Assembly (NCBI RefSeq): GCF_041538065.1
Contig: NZ_JBGORW010000003.1
Location: 1 to 64,000 of the forward strand
Length of the DNA: 64,000 nt
DNA from: Leptotrichia hongkongensis
GTDB lineage: Bacteria > Fusobacteriota > Fusobacteriia > Fusobacteriales > Leptotrichiaceae
Reading direction: 5' to 3'
Shown here: positions 61,628-64,000 of the stretch, piece by piece
Numbering within the stretch: the stretch's first letter is position 1
Layout: every line of letters starts with the position of its first letter
Program-made: the position numbers and the translations under genes
Notes under the pieces: generated by a model
Seen by the model: the letters and a program-made list of their open reading frames with translations, nothing else
Told to the model about the DNA's origin: nothing
Databases searched by the model: none

Positions 61628-62297
61628 ATGGGTTTATGGAATTTTTTTAAGAAAAAGAAAAAAGTGCAGTCAGGTGTCTGTTTTTTAAATAAAAAATCCT
61701 CTATAGAGCTTGTAAAAAGCTTTTTGGAAACTTATGCAGATGAAATTAGTACAGTTTCAACAGAAGATGGGAATAAATTGACTGAAAAAACGAGGAAATT
61801 TTATTTTGAGCTAAGTGACGGAAGAAAGATAACAATAGTCGTAAATCCAGATAGAAATTTTCTCTTAAAAAGAAAAAATAGGAATAGAAATCTTTTTAGA
61901 AAAACTGAATTCAGAAAGTTTTAGAAATATAAGTGAAGAGCAGCTTTCTAAATATAATAAGCTATTTGTAACTGTAGAGGCGATTAATAAGGAAGAAATG
62001 AAAGATGAAGAGAAATTATTGGATAAAACCACAAATTTTCTAAGAAAATTTCATAAATTTATTATACAGAAGAGCTTGAATCATTATCATTTTGGCAATA
62101 GGAAGATGATTCAAAACCCTGAAAAATGGGAAGTTTCAGATTTTATTCCGCCACTTTCAGAAAAAATGTTCACTGAATATAATTTGGAAATAACAAACAA
62201 TGATATTGAAAGAAAGAATAAAAATATAGACAGAATAAAACAGAAAGGTCTTCCATATAATGAAAATATGGAAGAGATTCCATACATAAATTTATAA
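61628..62297 (+). pseudogene. Frameshifted gene of unknown function
   Basis: Two open frames in different phases read as one protein of about 220 residues. The first starts at an ATG with AAGGGG upstream (MGLWNFFKKKKK) and runs into a stop at 61922-61924. The second continues without a gap (GIEIFLEKLNSESFRNISEE...) and opens just after a TAA at 61866-61868. The switch lies in the A-rich tract at 61867-61878, where one extra A explains the break. It may be a mutation, a phase-variable tract or a sequencing error. No domain was recognised. Confidence 0.65.
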
Positions 62298-62450
62298 TGT
62301 TAGTTAAAAATTTTTATTTATGATTTTTTTATTTTTATAAAAACCTAAAAATAGCTAATAGTCAAATCAATTAATTTTAAATAAAATTTAGACTACTAAA
62401 CAAATTTAATTAAAAAAAGGGGCTTATAATAAAATAATTTGAAAAATTAA

Positions 62451-62479
62451 TTGACAATAGATTTCAAAAATGATAATAT
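62451..62479 (+). promoter_or_regulatory. pfkA promoter
   Basis: Consensus TTGACA (62451-62456), 17 bases, TAATAT (62474-62479), with TGA before the -10 box. Strong, as expected for a glycolytic gene. Confidence 0.75.
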
Positions 62480-62540
62480 TAAAACATAGAATTTAAAAGA
62501 AATTTTTGTAATTATAATGTGTAGAAGGAGAAAAATTAAG

Positions 62541-63503
62541 ATGAAGAAAATCGCAATCTTAACAAGTGGAGGAGATTCACAGGGGATGAATACAGTGATA
62601 AGAGCTGTCACTAAAGCTGCTATAAACAAAGGAATGGAAGTTTATGGTATAAGAAGAGGATACAAAGGTATGCTTGAAGATCAGATTTTTCCATTGACAT
62701 TGTTAGATGTAAGTGGAATTGCTGATAAAGGAGGAACAATTTTACTATCAGCAAGATTGCCAGAATTCAAAGATCCTGAAGTTAGAGCAAAAGCGGCGGC
62801 TAATTTAAAAAAATATGGAATTGATGGATTAGTTGTAATCGGTGGAGACGGATCATTCCATGGGGCACACTATTTGTATGAGGAACATGGTATTAAAACA
62901 ATTGGAATACCTGGAACAATTGATAATGACGTAGCTGGAACTGACTATACAGTTGGTTATGACACAGCATTAAATATAATTTTAGATGCTATTTCTAAAT
63001 TAAAAGATACAGCAACTTCACACGAAAGAACATACTTGGTTGAAGTAATGGGAAGAAACTGTGGAGATTTGGCTCTTTATTCTGCAATAGCAGGAGGAGC
63101 AAGTGGAGTAATGATTCCTGAAGCTCAAAGTTCTATTGATAAAATAGCTGAAGTAATCAAAAAAAGACGTGCGGAAGGTAAATTGTACGATATAATCGTA
63201 GTTGCAGAAGGTGTCGGAAATATTATGGACATTAAGGATGAATTAGCTAAAAAAATTGATACAAATATAAGAGTTACAATTTTAGGGCATATCCAAAGAG
63301 GTGGAGCACCAACAGCATTTGACAGAATATTAGCAACAAGATTAGGAGTAAAAGCGGTTGAGCTTATCGAAGAAGGAAAAGGTGGATTAATGGTTGGAAT
63401 TCAAAGTGAAGAAGTAACAACTCATAAATTATCTTACGCTTGGGAAAATTATTCTAAAACATCTGCTTCTGATTATGCAATCGCAAATATGTTATCATTA
63501 TAA
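62541..63503 (+). CDS. pfkA: ATP-dependent 6-phosphofructokinase
   Basis: It phosphorylates fructose-6-phosphate, the committed step of glycolysis. The 320 residues are the classic bacterial tetramer type. LTSGGDSQGMNTVIR at the N-terminus binds ATP, GGDGSFHGA is at about 102-110, and the catalytic GIPGTIDNDVAGTDYTVG at about 124-141 includes the Asp base and allosteric-type contacts. Gly at the position after GGDGS is consistent with ATP use. AAGGAG lies 10 bases before the ATG. pyk follows, so upper and lower glycolysis control steps are paired. Confidence 0.97.
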   Translation: MKKIAILTSGGDSQGMNTVIRAVTKAAINKGMEVYGIRRGYKGMLEDQIFPLTLLDVSGIADKGGTILLSARLPEFKDPEVRAKAAANLKKYGIDGLVVIGGDGSFHGAHYLYEEHGIKTIGIPGTIDNDVAGTDYTVGYDTALNIILDAISKLKDTATSHERTYLVEVMGRNCGDLALYSAIAGGASGVMIPEAQSSIDKIAEVIKKRRAEGKLYDIIVVAEGVGNIMDIKDELAKKIDTNIRVTILGHIQRGGAPTAFDRILATRLGVKAVELIEEGKGGLMVGIQSEEVTTHKLSYAWENYSKTSASDYAIANMLSL

Positions 63504-63542
63504 TTGTTAAACTCTTTATTAGATTTAACAGTTTAAAAAATA

Positions 63543-63575
63543 AATGAATATTTCTTACGGAAGTAAGAATTCATT
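63543..63575 (+). other. Intercistronic hairpin between pfkA and pyk
   Basis: Arms AATGAA + TTCTTAC pair with GTAAGAA + TTCATT around a GGAA (GNRA) tetraloop, with a 3-base bulge. No T run follows, so it is not a terminator. It may protect the mRNA or set relative expression. Confidence 0.5.
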
Positions 63576-63623
63576 GATAAAATAAGGCAATGAAATTTTA
63601 AATATCAAATTTTAGGAGGAAAA

Positions 63624-64000
63624 ATGAAAATTAAAATGACTAAAGTTGTTTGTACTATCGGTCCAAAAACTGAAAGTGTTGAAATGTTGACAAAATTAGT
63701 AGAAAGCGGAATGAACGTAATGAGATTGAACTTTTCTCATGGTGATTTCGAAGAACATGGAGCTAGAATTAAAAATATTAGAGAAGTAATGAAAAAAACA
63801 GGTAAGGAAATAGGAATTTTATTAGATACTAAAGGACCTGAAATCAGAACTGGAAAATTAGAAGGTGGAAAAGACGTATTATTAGAAACTGGTAAAAAAG
63901 TAACTATTACTACTGATTACTCTTTCGTTGGAAATGCTGAAAAATTTGCAGTTTCTTATCCTGGAATTGTTGATGACTTGTATGAAGGAACAACAGTATT
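63624..64000 (+). CDS. pyk: Pyruvate kinase, N-terminal part (runs off the window)
   Basis: The first 125 residues are visible: MTKVVCTIGPKTESVEMLTKLVESGMNVMRLNFSHG, with the substrate-binding Arg and Asn-Phe-Ser-His, then LLDTKGPEIRTG. These are the N-terminal signatures of pyruvate kinase, which makes pyruvate and ATP from phosphoenolpyruvate. AGGAGG lies 4 bases before the ATG. It follows pfkA after 120 bases with a hairpin but no terminator, so the two are probably one transcript. The rest lies outside the window. Confidence 0.95.
   Translation, partial: MKIKMTKVVCTIGPKTESVEMLTKLVESGMNVMRLNFSHGDFEEHGARIKNIREVMKKTGKEIGILLDTKGPEIRTGKLEGGKDVLLETGKKVTITTDYSFVGNAEKFAVSYPGIVDDLYEGTTV

Noticed and set aside
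1..64000. tRNA, rRNA, CRISPR arrays, prophage or intact insertion sequences
   Set aside because: No tRNA arm motifs, rRNA stretches, regularly spaced repeats, integrases or transposase genes were seen on reading both strands.

Overview
The window is AT-rich, densely coded bacterial DNA. It best fits a Fusobacteriota genome of the Leptotrichia type. The reasons are very low GC, strong TTGACA-17-TATAAT promoters with AGGAGG ribosome sites, the tail of an autotransporter barrel, Gram-negative envelope genes (LolD/LolE-type ABC transporter, several lipoproteins, MreC), an EF-P of unusual loop sequence, and a PyrB carrying a PyrI-type zinc domain. The genus is an inference from gene content. No rRNA, tRNA, CRISPR array, phage or intact insertion sequence was seen.

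Layout. 1-2.4 kb: autotransporter tail, a membrane protein with an MgtC-family protein, and a RelB/DinJ-YoeB toxin-antitoxin pair. 2.5-11 kb: clpB behind a CIRCE operator, an orphan GH32 sucrose-6-phosphate hydrolase, rsmB, a CCA-adding enzyme fused to a NUDIX domain, and a YgjP-like metallopeptidase. 11-15 kb, minus strand: a carbonic-anhydrase-like protein and two flavoproteins, followed by a candidate small RNA or leader at 15.05-15.13 kb. 15.3-21 kb: lysC-hom on the plus strand, then fic and dxs on the minus strand. 21-28 kb: a Zn/Cd P-type ATPase behind an ArsR-type operator, then the pyr cluster pyrB-x-pyrF-x-pyrC-pyrE with two unknown genes inside it. 28-38.6 kb: lipoproteins, a SIMPL protein, efp, a DUF4298 protein, an endonuclease/exonuclease/phosphatase protein, a MATE transporter, a phospholipase D-like lipoprotein and a Sel1/TPR lipoprotein. 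38.6-40.1 kb: SAM-I riboswitch and metK. 40-45 kb, minus strand: DJ-1/PfpI, three GyrI-like effector-binding proteins (two a tandem duplication behind a 10-bp-arm dyad), a secreted protein, a WYL regulator and an NlpC/P60 protein. 45-55 kb: mreC, a LolA-like protein, recO, a PTS EIIA, nrdR, a DivIC/FtsB-like protein, an HtrA-like protease, lolE-lolD, dinB and cdd. 55.8-57 kb: a 1.2-kb non-coding stretch of palindromic repeats. 57-64 kb: an asymmetric ABC-F ATPase, a HisJ-type PHP phosphatase, two paralogous lipoproteins, a NUDIX hydrolase, a frameshifted gene, pfkA and the start of pyk.

Most of this is housekeeping chromosome. The least explained items are the promoter-hairpin-terminator unit near 15.1 kb, the interleaved inverted repeats at 11.17-11.25 kb, the repeat field at 56.1-56.8 kb, the perfect dyad before the GyrI-like cluster, the displaced Shine-Dalgarno/hairpin leaders at 60.09 and 60.59 kb, the CCA-NUDIX fusion, and the ABC-F protein in which one composite ATP site has decayed at all three motifs. 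No clearly new multi-gene system was found.
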